Assembly: GCA_016178505.1 (NCBI GenBank)
Contig: JACOTG010000260.1
Coordinates: 1-34,572, forward strand
Source: Planctomycetota bacterium
GTDB taxonomy: Bacteria; Planctomycetota; JACOTG01
DNA length: 34,572 bases
Reading direction: 5' to 3'
Shown here piece by piece: positions 14,392 to 22,439 of this stretch (the stretch's first letter is position 1; every line of letters begins with the position of its first letter). The notes below the pieces were generated by a model. It ran no database searches and was not told the DNA's origin. It saw only the letters and a list, made by a program, of their open reading frames with translations. A program made the translations under genes and the position numbers.

Positions 14392-15999
14392 ATGATCGGG
14401 AATCGAATCGCTGAAGTCATCTCGCGAATCGCTCTCGCCGCGCTGGCCGCGGTCGGAGGCTCGTGCGCGACGCCCGCCCACCACTCGTCGCCGGACCCGA
14501 AGCAACCACCCGCGACGAAAGCGGCGAAGCCGGACGATGCCCACGCATCGGACCGTCCCGTCACCGACGCGGCGCCGATCGATCGAGCGCCAGTCGACGG
14601 AACGGCGTCTCCGGTGGACGAGCTCATGCAGGCGGGTGATCGCAGCGCCGCCGACGGCAAGTACACCGAGGCACTCGAGAGCTGGCGCCAGGCTCTGCTC
14701 GTGCGAATTCCCACCGAGCGCGACCTCCCGTTCCTCCATCCGGTGCCCGCCGAGTTCCTCACGCGTCCCGCCCTTCGCGAGAAGCTCCTCGCGGAGATGG
14801 AGAAGGAACACGACGTCGAAGACGCGCGGCGCGAAGAGATCGCACTCAAGCGGTTCGGTCTCATTCCAGCCGATTGCGACTGGGTCGAAGCGCAGACATC
14901 CGTGCTCGAGGAGCAGATCGCCGGCTTCTACGACCCTGACACGAAGCGGCTCTACCTCATCTGCGAGGACCCGAACGCGCCGAAGAAGCACGGGTTCTTG
15001 AGCAGCCTCTTCGGATCCGCGCCGTCGTTCGATGCCGACGAGCAAAAAGTGTCGCTCGCCCACGAAATGGATCACGCGCTCGACGACCAGCACTTCGACC
15101 TCTTCTCGATCGACAAGTCCGTGAAGGACGACGACGACGTCGAGCGAGCGATCGCCGGGCTCGTCGAAGGCGACGCGACGATGTTGATGCTGCTCGACTC
15201 AGAGGGTCGCGGTCGACGAAGCTTTCTCAGCATGCCTCCCGAGAAGCTCGCCGCGTTGACGAGCGCGATCGCCTCGTTCACGAGCGCGTTCGGCGGCGGC
15301 AAAGCGATGTCCGACGCTCCGCTTCTCCTGAAGGAGTCGCTCGTGTTCCCCTATTTCAGAGGCTGGAGCTTCATCGGCTCGCTCACGCAGAACCAAAAGT
15401 GGGACAAGGTTGACGCCGCCTTCCGCGATCTGCCGACGAGCACCGAGCAGATCTTGCATCCGGAGAAGTACGCGGCCACGACGCGCGACGAGGCGATCGC
15501 GTTGTCGTTCGACGGCGCGGCGCCGCTTCCCGAGAGCGACTGGGAGTTGGTCACGGAAAACTGTCTCGGCGAGTTCCAGATCGAGATCCTGCTCCGGCCC
15601 GCGATGACGGCGCCCGAGAGCCGGGTCGCGGCCTCGGGCTGGGGCGGCGATCGCTATCGCGTCTATCGCCGAAAGGAGAGCGACCCCGCGGAGACGCTGC
15701 TCGTCTGGGCCACCACGTGGGACACGGAAGAGGACGCGATCGAATTCGCCAACGCGCTCATGCGTGCGCGCGCGCCCAGAAACTGGACCGCTTTAGGTGG
15801 CGAGAGCGAATGGCACAAGTGGTCGACGGGAACGACGAATTCGGGCCTGGTTCGCCGCGGCTCCGACGTGTTTTTCATCGACGGCGTGGCCGACGACGCG
15901 TTCGACGCGATCGCGAAGTGGTGCGTCGTCGTCACGCGCGGACCGAAACACGTGCACGTGACGAAGGCAACGCCGAGCGAGCCGTTCCCGGCCCGCTGA
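14392..15999 (+). CDS. Secreted HExxH metalloprotease-like protein, paralogue A
   Basis: 535 residues from ATG 14392, with GAGGA upstream. The N-terminus (RIALAALAAVGGSC) looks like a lipoprotein or Sec signal; the Cys is preceded by GGS, a weak lipobox. A Pro/Ala-rich linker follows to ~residue 70, then a short TPR-like helix pair (GDRSAADGKYTEALESWRQA). The zincin motif HEMDH is at 224-228 (LAHEMDHALDDQHFDL), with EGDA ~35 residues on as a likely third ligand region. A conserved block STEQILHPEKYAATTRDE follows. All these are shared with the gene at 19771-21243, so the two are paralogues. Likely an envelope metallopeptidase; substrate unknown. Confidence 0.8.
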   Translation: MIGNRIAEVISRIALAALAAVGGSCATPAHHSSPDPKQPPATKAAKPDDAHASDRPVTDAAPIDRAPVDGTASPVDELMQAGDRSAADGKYTEALESWRQALLVRIPTERDLPFLHPVPAEFLTRPALREKLLAEMEKEHDVEDARREEIALKRFGLIPADCDWVEAQTSVLEEQIAGFYDPDTKRLYLICEDPNAPKKHGFLSSLFGSAPSFDADEQKVSLAHEMDHALDDQHFDLFSIDKSVKDDDDVERAIAGLVEGDATMLMLLDSEGRGRRSFLSMPPEKLAALTSAIASFTSAFGGGKAMSDAPLLLKESLVFPYFRGWSFIGSLTQNQKWDKVDAAFRDLPTSTEQILHPEKYAATTRDEAIALSFDGAAPLPESDWELVTENCLGEFQIEILLRPAMTAPESRVAASGWGGDRYRVYRRKESDPAETLLVWATTWDTEEDAIEFANALMRARAPRNWTALGGESEWHKWSTGTTNSGLVRRGSDVFFIDGVADDAFDAIAKWCVVVTRGPKHVHVTKATPSEPFPAR

Positions 16000-16056
16000 T
16001 CGTCGGCCGCGGATCGACGGAGCGACGCAGCGCACGATCGCGTTCGTCATCCACTC

Positions 16057-16070
16057 CACGGGTTCCCGTG
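16057..16070. terminator. Perfect palindrome between convergent genes
   Basis: CACGGGTTCCCGTG is a 14-base perfect palindrome in the 214-base gap between metalloprotease A (ends 15999) and topoisomerase IB (ends 16214, minus). Its place between two gene ends suits a bidirectional terminator, but the loop would be only 4 bases after fraying and there is no T-run. The rest of the gap shows no gene I can support. Confidence 0.3.
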
Positions 16071-16213
16071 TTCCCGTCAGGGCTTCGCCGACCGACCGGG
16101 AGCCCGCGGGAAGTCCGCGAGGATCTTCGCAACGGCCTGCTCGATCCGCGGTGCGTTCGAGTTTTGCCAATCCAACGCCCTTGCCGAGCGCGCGCACCCG
16201 CATGAACACAGGC

Positions 16214-17329
16214 TCATATTCGATTGGCGATCTTACGCACGGACGACCGTTCGGCCCCGCGCCCATGGCCGCATTCGGTCGTCGCGGGACGACTCCGCCG
16301 ATGGACGTCCCGCCGCGACGCCGTCTCGTGGAGCAGCTCCAGCAGCGCGCGCCGGGAGCGATTGGCTTCCGCACGATCGCCCTCGAGAAACGAGTCCGGC
16401 TGCTCGAGCCCATACGACACCACGCGACCCTGGCGAAAGGCCTCGAGCACCGTCGGATGCACGTACGATTCGCGCGCCACTCGTGGCGTGTTGCCGAGAT
16501 GCGACGCCGTCTCGCGCACGGCCCGGGTGATCGCGTAATCCGGGAGGACGTGCCTCGCGTCCGCTTCGCGACGCAATGCGCTCGCACAGATCAGGGTCCC
16601 CGCCCACGTGCGAAAGTCGCGCGCGCTGAACGTCGCGCCCATCGTGCGCTTGACGTAGGCGTTCAGATGCTTGTCCCGAAGATCCCACACCCGGCCATTC
16701 GCGCGGCGATACTTGAACAGCTCCGGCCCCGGTAGGAGCTTCATCGCGCGAATCATCCGTGCGAGACGAAGACTTCGCAGCTCGTGGCGCTGAGGCTGCC
16801 CATGCTTGCCGCGAAAACGCAGCCGGACGAGATCGCCCTCGATCTCCACATGCGTCGAGCGCAGCGTGGCGAGACCGAAGCTCCCGTTGTCGCGCGCATA
16901 CGTGGCCTTGCCCGGTCGAATCGCGCACTCGGCGAGTAAAAGCAGCGCGCCCGCAATTGCTTTCTCGCGCGGCAGCCCCTTTCGGGCGAGGTCGCGATGG
17001 AGTGCGCGGCGCAGCGCCGGAAGCGCGGCGCCGAATGCCGACACGCGCTCGAACTTGTCGCGCACGCGTCCCGCCGTGTGCGACGCCCGATAGAGGTATT
17101 GCCAGCGACCGGCCGCATCGAGACCGATCGCCTGCAAGTGCGGGCGCAACGACGACGCGACCACGACCTGCTTCCAGTTGGGCGGGATTTCGAGAGCCGC
17201 AATCCGGGCGAGGTCGGCCGCACCCGCGCGGGCGCCGTTTGCGCACCTGTAACGAAATCCGTTTCGTGGCCCGCCCGTGCGGCGGATGCCGCTCGCTTGG
17301 AGACGCGAGCGGAGCGTCGGGCTGCGCAT
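16214..17329 (-). CDS. DNA topoisomerase IB (poxvirus/bacterial type)
   Basis: 371 residues from ATG 17329; a TTG at 17365 would add 12. Relaxes supercoils by nicking one strand through a Tyr-3'-phosphate link. Visible landmarks: GFRYR and IPPNWKQVVV in the N-terminal clamp; ALHRDLARKGLPREKAIAG; then ECAIRPGK with catalytic Arg ~138; YARDNGSFGLATLRSTHV; FRGKHG with Lys ~175; SARDFRTWAGT with Arg ~240; SHLGNTP with His ~277; and RESYVHP with nucleophile Tyr ~289. All catalytic residues are therefore present. A ~70-residue basic tail follows. Cytoplasmic. Such enzymes are accessory and patchily distributed. It lies alone on its strand, 95 bases downstream of the PD40 gene. Confidence 0.92.
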   Translation of the reverse strand: MRSPTLRSRLQASGIRRTGGPRNGFRYRCANGARAGAADLARIAALEIPPNWKQVVVASSLRPHLQAIGLDAAGRWQYLYRASHTAGRVRDKFERVSAFGAALPALRRALHRDLARKGLPREKAIAGALLLLAECAIRPGKATYARDNGSFGLATLRSTHVEIEGDLVRLRFRGKHGQPQRHELRSLRLARMIRAMKLLPGPELFKYRRANGRVWDLRDKHLNAYVKRTMGATFSARDFRTWAGTLICASALRREADARHVLPDYAITRAVRETASHLGNTPRVARESYVHPTVLEAFRQGRVVSYGLEQPDSFLEGDRAEANRSRRALLELLHETASRRDVHRRSRPATTECGHGRGAERSSVRKIANRI

Positions 17330-17423
17330 GCGGGAGATTGAAGCGGGAGTCTGGCGGGGCGGCAAGTGAGATCCGGCGCAACCGATGCTCGCGCCGGCGT
17401 CGGCGTGATCGTCGAGGGCGACT

Positions 17424-17897
17424 CTACGGGACGATCCGCAGCACGATCGCGTTCGTGACGCTGACGCCTTCTGGAATCTGCGACGCCGAGTCCTCGATGA
17501 GGCCCTGAAACGTTGCGACCGCGGGCCGCTGCGCGCCTCGCTGCCGGCGAAACACGAGCGACGGCGCCGATGACGACGCGAGGCTGGGTGCGCCGAGCGT
17601 CGAGTTGTGCCCGATGTTGTTCCAGATCACCGCGGGCTGCGGCACCGCGCTGACGAAGGGTGCCGTGAACACGAGCAAGCCGAGCCCGCGCGGCAGCAAC
17701 GTCAGCGTTGCCGCGGTCGGCTCGCCCTGCCACGCATAGAGCGCGAATTTCGCGCTCGAGCGGCTCGACGGCGTCGACATCACGACCGTGATCGAGCGAT
17801 TCACGGTCAATGCGACCTCGCGAGTCGTCGGGTCGCCCGAGACCGCATTCAAGGAGAGAACATTCTCCCGGTCCCCTCGTCCTGCATTGACGTTTCC
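17424..17897 (-). repeat. C-terminal module, copy 2
   Basis: These 474 bases, exactly as long as copy 1 at 3865-4338, encode the last 157 residues of the PD40/IPT protein. Landmarks: GNVNAGRG, VLSLNAVSGD, WQGEPTAATLTLLPRGLGLL, ATFQGLIEDSAS, VTNAIVLRIVP, stop. Secondary structure reads as beta-rich. Shared position at the extreme C-terminus of two unlike secreted propellers suggests a sorting, anchoring or secretion role. Confidence 0.75.
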
Positions 17898-19481
17898 AAC
17901 GCGCGCGGCGAGCGCGGGCGCAACGAACGTGTACGCCGCCGGAAGGGTCGCCGTGCTGTTGTCGTCCGACACGACGATGTCGACCGTGTCGACTCCGGGT
18001 GGGGTCGTCACGGCTATTCGATCGGACTCGATGGCCAGCAGCATCGCCGGCGTTGAGCCAAATCGAACGGTCGTGTGCGCAATGTCAGCAAACCCGTCAC
18101 CGAGAACATAGACGCGCTCACCACCTGCCTCGGTGCCTGCCGTCGGCAGGACCGATTCGACTCGCGTGCGGCGGAACGTGCGCACGAACACGTCCATGAC
18201 GGAATTGTGATCGTCGGGGACGAGGTTGCTCGCGACGCTCTCGAATGCCACCGATCGTCCGCGACGTGAAATGCTGGGTCGGCTGTAGTCGAACCCGCTC
18301 GACCCATTCGAGCGCTGGCCGCTCGAGTCGACGCTCGCGAACTCCGTTGTCGCCGCGGGCCGATCGTAGAGAAATGTGTCTCGGGCGTGGTTCGCATCGC
18401 CATCGACCAGGTTGTCGGCCCAACTGTGGAACGCAACGTACCGACCCGAGGGCGAGATGGCGGACCAATACGAATCCCCGTCCGACTGCGCGCCCGCACG
18501 ACCCACGCTGCACGTCGCGGTTTCGCCGGTCATGGCGTCGTGGACGAAGACGTTGTAGCGGTTTCCGCTCTGCGGCGTCAAACTCGTGGAGTTCGACGTA
18601 AACGTGACGAAGCGCCCGTCACCCGAGATCGAAGCGATGCCGCAGTCGCCATTCGCCTGCGCACCGGACGTGCTCACGGACACGCGAGTCGTGACTTGCG
18701 AATCGCGGTCGTGGACGAAGACGTCGCCTAGGCCATTGGTGTCGTCGGGTACCAGATCGGTCGAGACGCTCTGAAACGTGACGTAGCGGCCGTCTGCAGA
18801 TAGCCACGGAATGAAGCTGTACCCGTTCGTGGTTTGTGCGCCGGTGGAGCTGACACTGACGCGCGTCGTCTCGCCGGTCAGCCGATCGTGAACGAACGTG
18901 TCGGGGATTCCGTTGGTGTCGCCGGAGACGAGATTCGTCGCGTCGCTCGCGAAGGCGACGAACCGACCGTCTGCCGAGAGCGAGCTGAACCAGTTTCCAC
19001 TCGTGCTGTTGCCCTCCACGCCGGACGAGTTCACGCTCACGCGGGTCGTGGTTGCGTCGAGGAGGTCGCGCACGAAGACGTCCTGGACGCCGTTCGTATC
19101 GCCAGAGACGAGGTCGGGCGCGTAGCTCGTGAACGACACGAATCGCCCGTCTGCCGAAATCGAGGGCTGCACACTCTGGCCGTGGGCCTCGGCCCCAAGC
19201 GAGTCCTCGCTGACGCGCGTCGTCGTCCCCGTCGAGAGGTCGCGCAGGAAAACGTCTGGCGCCCCGTTGGTGTCGCCGGGTACGAGGTTCGATGCGTTGC
19301 TCTCGAAGACGACGCGGTTACCGTCGTCGGACATCGACGGATAGCGACTGGAGCCGTTGCTCTCGCCGCCGGTCGAGTCGACGCTGACGCGAACGGTCGT
19401 TTGACAACGCCCTTCTGTCGCGAAGACTCCGACCACGAGAGCGAGAACCGAGACGCCGGGCGGAATACGGGTACGCATCAT
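17424..19481 (-). CDS. Secreted PD40/TolB-like seven-bladed propeller protein with IPT/TIG domain
   Basis: 685 residues from ATG 19481; AGGAAGG lies 6 bases upstream and a second ATG follows directly. Signal peptide: MMRTRIPPGVSVLALVVGVF, cleavage near RCQ. Seven repeats of about 60-70 residues follow, each with [DS]GRxVxFxSxAxxLVxxDxN, then D.FxxD, then TTRVSV, so a seven-bladed TolB-like propeller. Next comes an IPT/TIG Ig-like domain (RVESVLPTAGTEAGGERVYV onward), then the 157-residue C-terminal module also found at 3865-4338. Extracellular. The repeats are so alike that recent expansion is likely. Divergent from metalloprotease B. Confidence 0.9.
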   Translation of the reverse strand: MMRTRIPPGVSVLALVVGVFATEGRCQTTVRVSVDSTGGESNGSSRYPSMSDDGNRVVFESNASNLVPGDTNGAPDVFLRDLSTGTTTRVSEDSLGAEAHGQSVQPSISADGRFVSFTSYAPDLVSGDTNGVQDVFVRDLLDATTTRVSVNSSGVEGNSTSGNWFSSLSADGRFVAFASDATNLVSGDTNGIPDTFVHDRLTGETTRVSVSSTGAQTTNGYSFIPWLSADGRYVTFQSVSTDLVPDDTNGLGDVFVHDRDSQVTTRVSVSTSGAQANGDCGIASISGDGRFVTFTSNSTSLTPQSGNRYNVFVHDAMTGETATCSVGRAGAQSDGDSYWSAISPSGRYVAFHSWADNLVDGDANHARDTFLYDRPAATTEFASVDSSGQRSNGSSGFDYSRPSISRRGRSVAFESVASNLVPDDHNSVMDVFVRTFRRTRVESVLPTAGTEAGGERVYVLGDGFADIAHTTVRFGSTPAMLLAIESDRIAVTTPPGVDTVDIVVSDDNSTATLPAAYTFVAPALAARVGNVNAGRGDRENVLSLNAVSGDPTTREVALTVNRSITVVMSTPSSRSSAKFALYAWQGEPTAATLTLLPRGLGLLVFTAPFVSAVPQPAVIWNNIGHNSTLGAPSLASSSAPSLVFRRQRGAQRPAVATFQGLIEDSASQIPEGVSVTNAIVLRIVP

Positions 19482-19544
19482 CGTGCACCTTCCTGGGCGA
19501 CCCGCGACAACAGGACGAGGATAGGGCTTTCCAATAGCAGAGAG

Positions 19545-19742
19545 CATGTTACCGCGGTAGCCACGTCGCGCACCACTCGAGGCTGGACGATCGTCGCGCC
19601 CGCTCTAGGACGATCATCGTCCGGACCGCGAAGCGGAGTCGCTCCAAGGCGCACTTTCCTTTCGAGACCATCACCCCCCGATGGGGGAATGCCGGACCGA
19701 ACGGCCGGCAAACGGCAATTCTCGGCGCCCTCGGGTAACATG
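19545..19742. promoter_or_regulatory. Divergent promoter region with inverted GGTAACATG elements and tandem hairpins
   Basis: Between the PD40 gene (start 19481, minus) and metalloprotease B (start 19771, plus), CATGTTACC at 19545-19553 and GGTAACATG at 19734-19742 are exact inverted copies, each facing its own gene. The TAACAT part could be a -10 hexamer; metalloprotease A has TAACAT at 14337-14342 as well. Between them are two adjacent hairpins, CCCCC/GGGGG (19675-19687) and TGCCGG/CCGGCA (19690-19710). Regulation by a common factor is plausible. Confidence 0.4.
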
Positions 19743-19770
19743 TCGAGCCGCACCCAACTGAAAGGAGAAC

Positions 19771-21243
19771 ATGCGCTCGCACGTCTTCGCTTTCCTGGCC
19801 GCCGCCGTGCTCGCCTCGGTTGCCGTGGTGGGCCGCAGCCAGACGGCGCCCGACGCCGACGGCGAACATCTCAGGCGCGAAGGCGACGAGCTGGCAGCGC
19901 AAGGGAAGTGGGCCGATGCCGAGCGGCGCTGGGTGGACGCCTACTCGAGGACGCTCCCCAGCGTGCGCGATTTGACGTTTCGACAGCCGGTCGATGCGCG
20001 CATGCTCGATCGCGAGGCACTCGCTGCGAAGGTCAGCGACCTCTTTTCCGCGTCGAGCGGCCCGAGCCGAGACGAAGCCGACCAAATCGCTTACTCACAC
20101 TTCGGCTTCTTTCCGCGGAGCACGAGTCTCCGAAGCACCTCGGTCGCCATGCACGCCGAGCAGACGTCGGCGTTCTTTGCTCTCGACTCGCACACGCTCT
20201 TTCTTCCTTCCGATGGGACGGTGGCGACCGCCACGGTAGACGCCTCCAGGGCCGACACCCGAAACCTCGTGCTGCAGCGCGGGATCGTCGCGCACGAGAT
20301 GACGCACGCGCTCACCGATCAGCATTTCGATCTCGCGTCGCTGGAGCGCTGGGCGAGCGCCGACGACGATGCGAGCAACGCGGTCGCCGCGCTCATCGAG
20401 GGCGACGCGATGCTGGCGGAACTCGTCGATCGCGTGGGTCCCAACGGACGATCGCTCTTGAGGACGTCGCCCACGGTGTTCGGGTTCATGACCGACTTGA
20501 TGATGGACGCCGTCCGGGAGCGCGGCTTCGGGGAGGCGTTCGATGCCGCGCCGCTCCTCTTGCGCGAACGGTTGATGTTCCCCTACGTGAAGGGTCTCGC
20601 GTTTTGCCTGAGCCTCACTCAAGACGGATCGTGGACGGGCGTCGATCGTGCCTACCGCGATCCGCCGACGAGCACCGAGCAGATCTTGCATCCGAGCAAG
20701 TACGCAACGGCGACGCGCGACGAGCCCACGGCACTTCGATTCACGAAGGACTTCCCGCTCCCGGCGGACTCGTGGGAGTTGGTGAAGGAGAACACGCTCG
20801 GCGAACTTCAAATCAAGATCTTGCTGGAGCCGTTCTTTGGGATCGGCGGTGCGATGGTCGCGGCAGCGGGTTGGGATGGCGACACATATCGGGTTTATCG
20901 AAAGACCGGCATCGAGCCGGCGCAATCTCTCCTCGTGTGGGCGACCACCTGGGACAGTCAAGCAGACGCCAATGAGTTTCTTCAAGCATTCCTGCGCGTC
21001 TTCAAGCCAAGTGACGCATCTCCGCCGCCGCCGTCACTCGGCATTCCTCCACGGTGGAAGAATTACTGGTCGACCGACGGCGGCGTCTCCGCGGTATGGA
21101 GGCTCGATCATGACGTGTACGTGATCGATCGAGCACCCGAAGAGTCGTTTCGAGAGCTGCAGAAATGGGTGAAGGCGCTCGGGCGCCGAGACAAGCAATT
21201 CCCCGCACGACGAGTGGTGACTCCAACGCCGCCTCAGAAGTAG
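19771..21243 (+). CDS. Secreted HExxH metalloprotease-like protein, paralogue B
   Basis: 490 residues from ATG 19771 with AAAGGAGA just upstream. Signal peptide MRSHVFAFLAAAVLASVAVV, cleavage near GRSQ. The layout equals that of paralogue A at 14392-15999: a short helical repeat (GDELAAQGKWADAERRWVDA), zincin motif HEMTH at 175-179 (VAHEMTHALTDQHFDL), EGDA about 50 residues on, the AAPLLLRERLMFPYVKGLAF block, STEQILHPSKYATATRDE, and a closing domain with YRVYRK and LLVWATTWDS. It lacks the long Pro/Ala linker of A. Both HExxH motifs are intact, so both may be active zinc peptidases in the envelope. Substrate unknown; the family is unnamed to me. Confidence 0.82.
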   Translation: MRSHVFAFLAAAVLASVAVVGRSQTAPDADGEHLRREGDELAAQGKWADAERRWVDAYSRTLPSVRDLTFRQPVDARMLDREALAAKVSDLFSASSGPSRDEADQIAYSHFGFFPRSTSLRSTSVAMHAEQTSAFFALDSHTLFLPSDGTVATATVDASRADTRNLVLQRGIVAHEMTHALTDQHFDLASLERWASADDDASNAVAALIEGDAMLAELVDRVGPNGRSLLRTSPTVFGFMTDLMMDAVRERGFGEAFDAAPLLLRERLMFPYVKGLAFCLSLTQDGSWTGVDRAYRDPPTSTEQILHPSKYATATRDEPTALRFTKDFPLPADSWELVKENTLGELQIKILLEPFFGIGGAMVAAAGWDGDTYRVYRKTGIEPAQSLLVWATTWDSQADANEFLQAFLRVFKPSDASPPPPSLGIPPRWKNYWSTDGGVSAVWRLDHDVYVIDRAPEESFRELQKWVKALGRRDKQFPARRVVTPTPPQK

Positions 21244-21278
21244 TGACGAAATCGGGCGGATGCGCGAGCGGCGAGCGA

Positions 21279-22424
21279 TCAACCCGCGATCTCGGCGAGT
21301 AGCAGCTCGCAGTCGAGCGCGCCGTTCTTGAGCGCGACGACGCGATCCGGCTTCAGGCCGAGCGAGCGCGCGAGGCGCGGATTGCCGCTCAGCAACGCGA
21401 GGTGCGAGCCGACCGCGAACTCGCGCAGGCGCTCGCCGAATCGACGATAGAGGAGTTCGAGGTCGCGCTCGTCGCCGACGCGCTCGCCGTACGGCTGGTT
21501 CGTCACGATCCATGCGTTCCAGCCGCGACGCGGCTCGAAGTCGCGCGCGCCGCCGACCTCGAGCACGATGCGATCCGCGAGCTCCGCGACCGCGACGTTC
21601 TCGCGCGCTTTCTCGACGAACTCGGCGTTCTGGTCCCAGCCGCGCACGACGAGCTTCGGCGGGAACGCGGACTCCGCGCGCGCGGTCTCGCGCATCGCTT
21701 GCCACGCGCCTGCATCGTGTCCGGGCCAGCGCTCGAAGCCGAATCGCTCGCGAAAGAGACCGGGCGCGACGTTCGCGGCGAGCAGCGCGCCCTCGATGAG
21801 GATCGTCGCCGAGCCGCAGAACGGATCGAGAAGCGGTGCGCGACGGTCCCACCCCGACATCATGACGATCGCGGCGGCGAGCGTTTCGGCGAGCGGCGCG
21901 CGACCTTGGAATCGCCGCCAGCCACGCTTGTGCAGCGATTCGCCCGACGTGTCGACCATCAGCGTGCAGCGGTCGCGAAAGAGGTGCACGTGCACGCCCA
22001 GCTCCGGCGACTCCTTGTCGACCGACGGACGGCGGCCAGACTTCGCGCGGAACTGATCGGCGATCCCGTCCTTCACGCGCTGCTCGACGAAGAGCGTGTG
22101 ATCGAGCGCCGATTCCTTCGAGCGCGCGTCGACGACGAACGTCCCGTCGGCGCGAACGAATCGGCTCCAGTCGACGGACGACGCGCCCGCGTGGAGCGCG
22201 TTCGCGTCGCTCGCCTCGAATCGCGCGACGCGCTGGAGCACGCGCACCGCGGTGCGAAGCCAGAGGTTCGCGCGCCACGCGTCGCGGATCGTTCCTTCGA
22301 AGTGAACGCCGCCGACCTGTCGCTCGACGTGGCCGAGCCGAAGCGCGCGGATTTCCTCGTGCAGCACCGGCTCGATGCCCGGCGCGCACGTGGCGAAGAA
22401 GACCTCGCGTGAAGGAACGGGCAT
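21279..22424 (-). CDS. THUMP-domain class I SAM-dependent RNA methyltransferase (RlmL/YpsC-like)
   Basis: 381 residues from ATG 22424. The N-terminus (FFATCAPGIEPVLHEEIRAL, then VGGVHFEG) is the ferredoxin-like plus THUMP RNA-binding region, to ~residue 160. LHKRGWRR leads into the methyltransferase: motif I LLDPFCGSATILIEGAL binds SAM, VRGWDQN is the acidic loop, and VTNQPYGERVG is motif IV for guanine-N2 methylation. This is the architecture of the RlmL N-terminal half (23S rRNA m2G2445) and of YpsC. No RlmK (m7G) domain follows. Cytoplasmic. It begins 15 bases after the Trx/MsrA-like gene stops, so the two are likely co-transcribed, though the jobs seem unrelated. Confidence 0.9.
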   Translation of the reverse strand: MPVPSREVFFATCAPGIEPVLHEEIRALRLGHVERQVGGVHFEGTIRDAWRANLWLRTAVRVLQRVARFEASDANALHAGASSVDWSRFVRADGTFVVDARSKESALDHTLFVEQRVKDGIADQFRAKSGRRPSVDKESPELGVHVHLFRDRCTLMVDTSGESLHKRGWRRFQGRAPLAETLAAAIVMMSGWDRRAPLLDPFCGSATILIEGALLAANVAPGLFRERFGFERWPGHDAGAWQAMRETARAESAFPPKLVVRGWDQNAEFVEKARENVAVAELADRIVLEVGGARDFEPRRGWNAWIVTNQPYGERVGDERDLELLYRRFGERLREFAVGSHLALLSGNPRLARSLGLKPDRVVALKNGALDCELLLAEIAG

Positions 22425-22439
22425 CGCGTGTCGAACCGA

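Noticed and set aside
16010-16060. Possible second remnant of the C-terminal module (minus-strand MTNAIVRCVAP, like VTNAIVLRIVP at 17424)
   Set aside because: Only 16 bases (ACGAACGCGATCGTGC) match exactly and nothing aligns around them; in GC-rich, GATCG-rich DNA that may be chance.
18834-20975. A 713-codon plus-strand frame spanning the PD40 gene start and metalloprotease B
   Set aside because: It runs antisense to the PD40 repeats and in a wrong frame through metalloprotease B, so it is a shadow of both.
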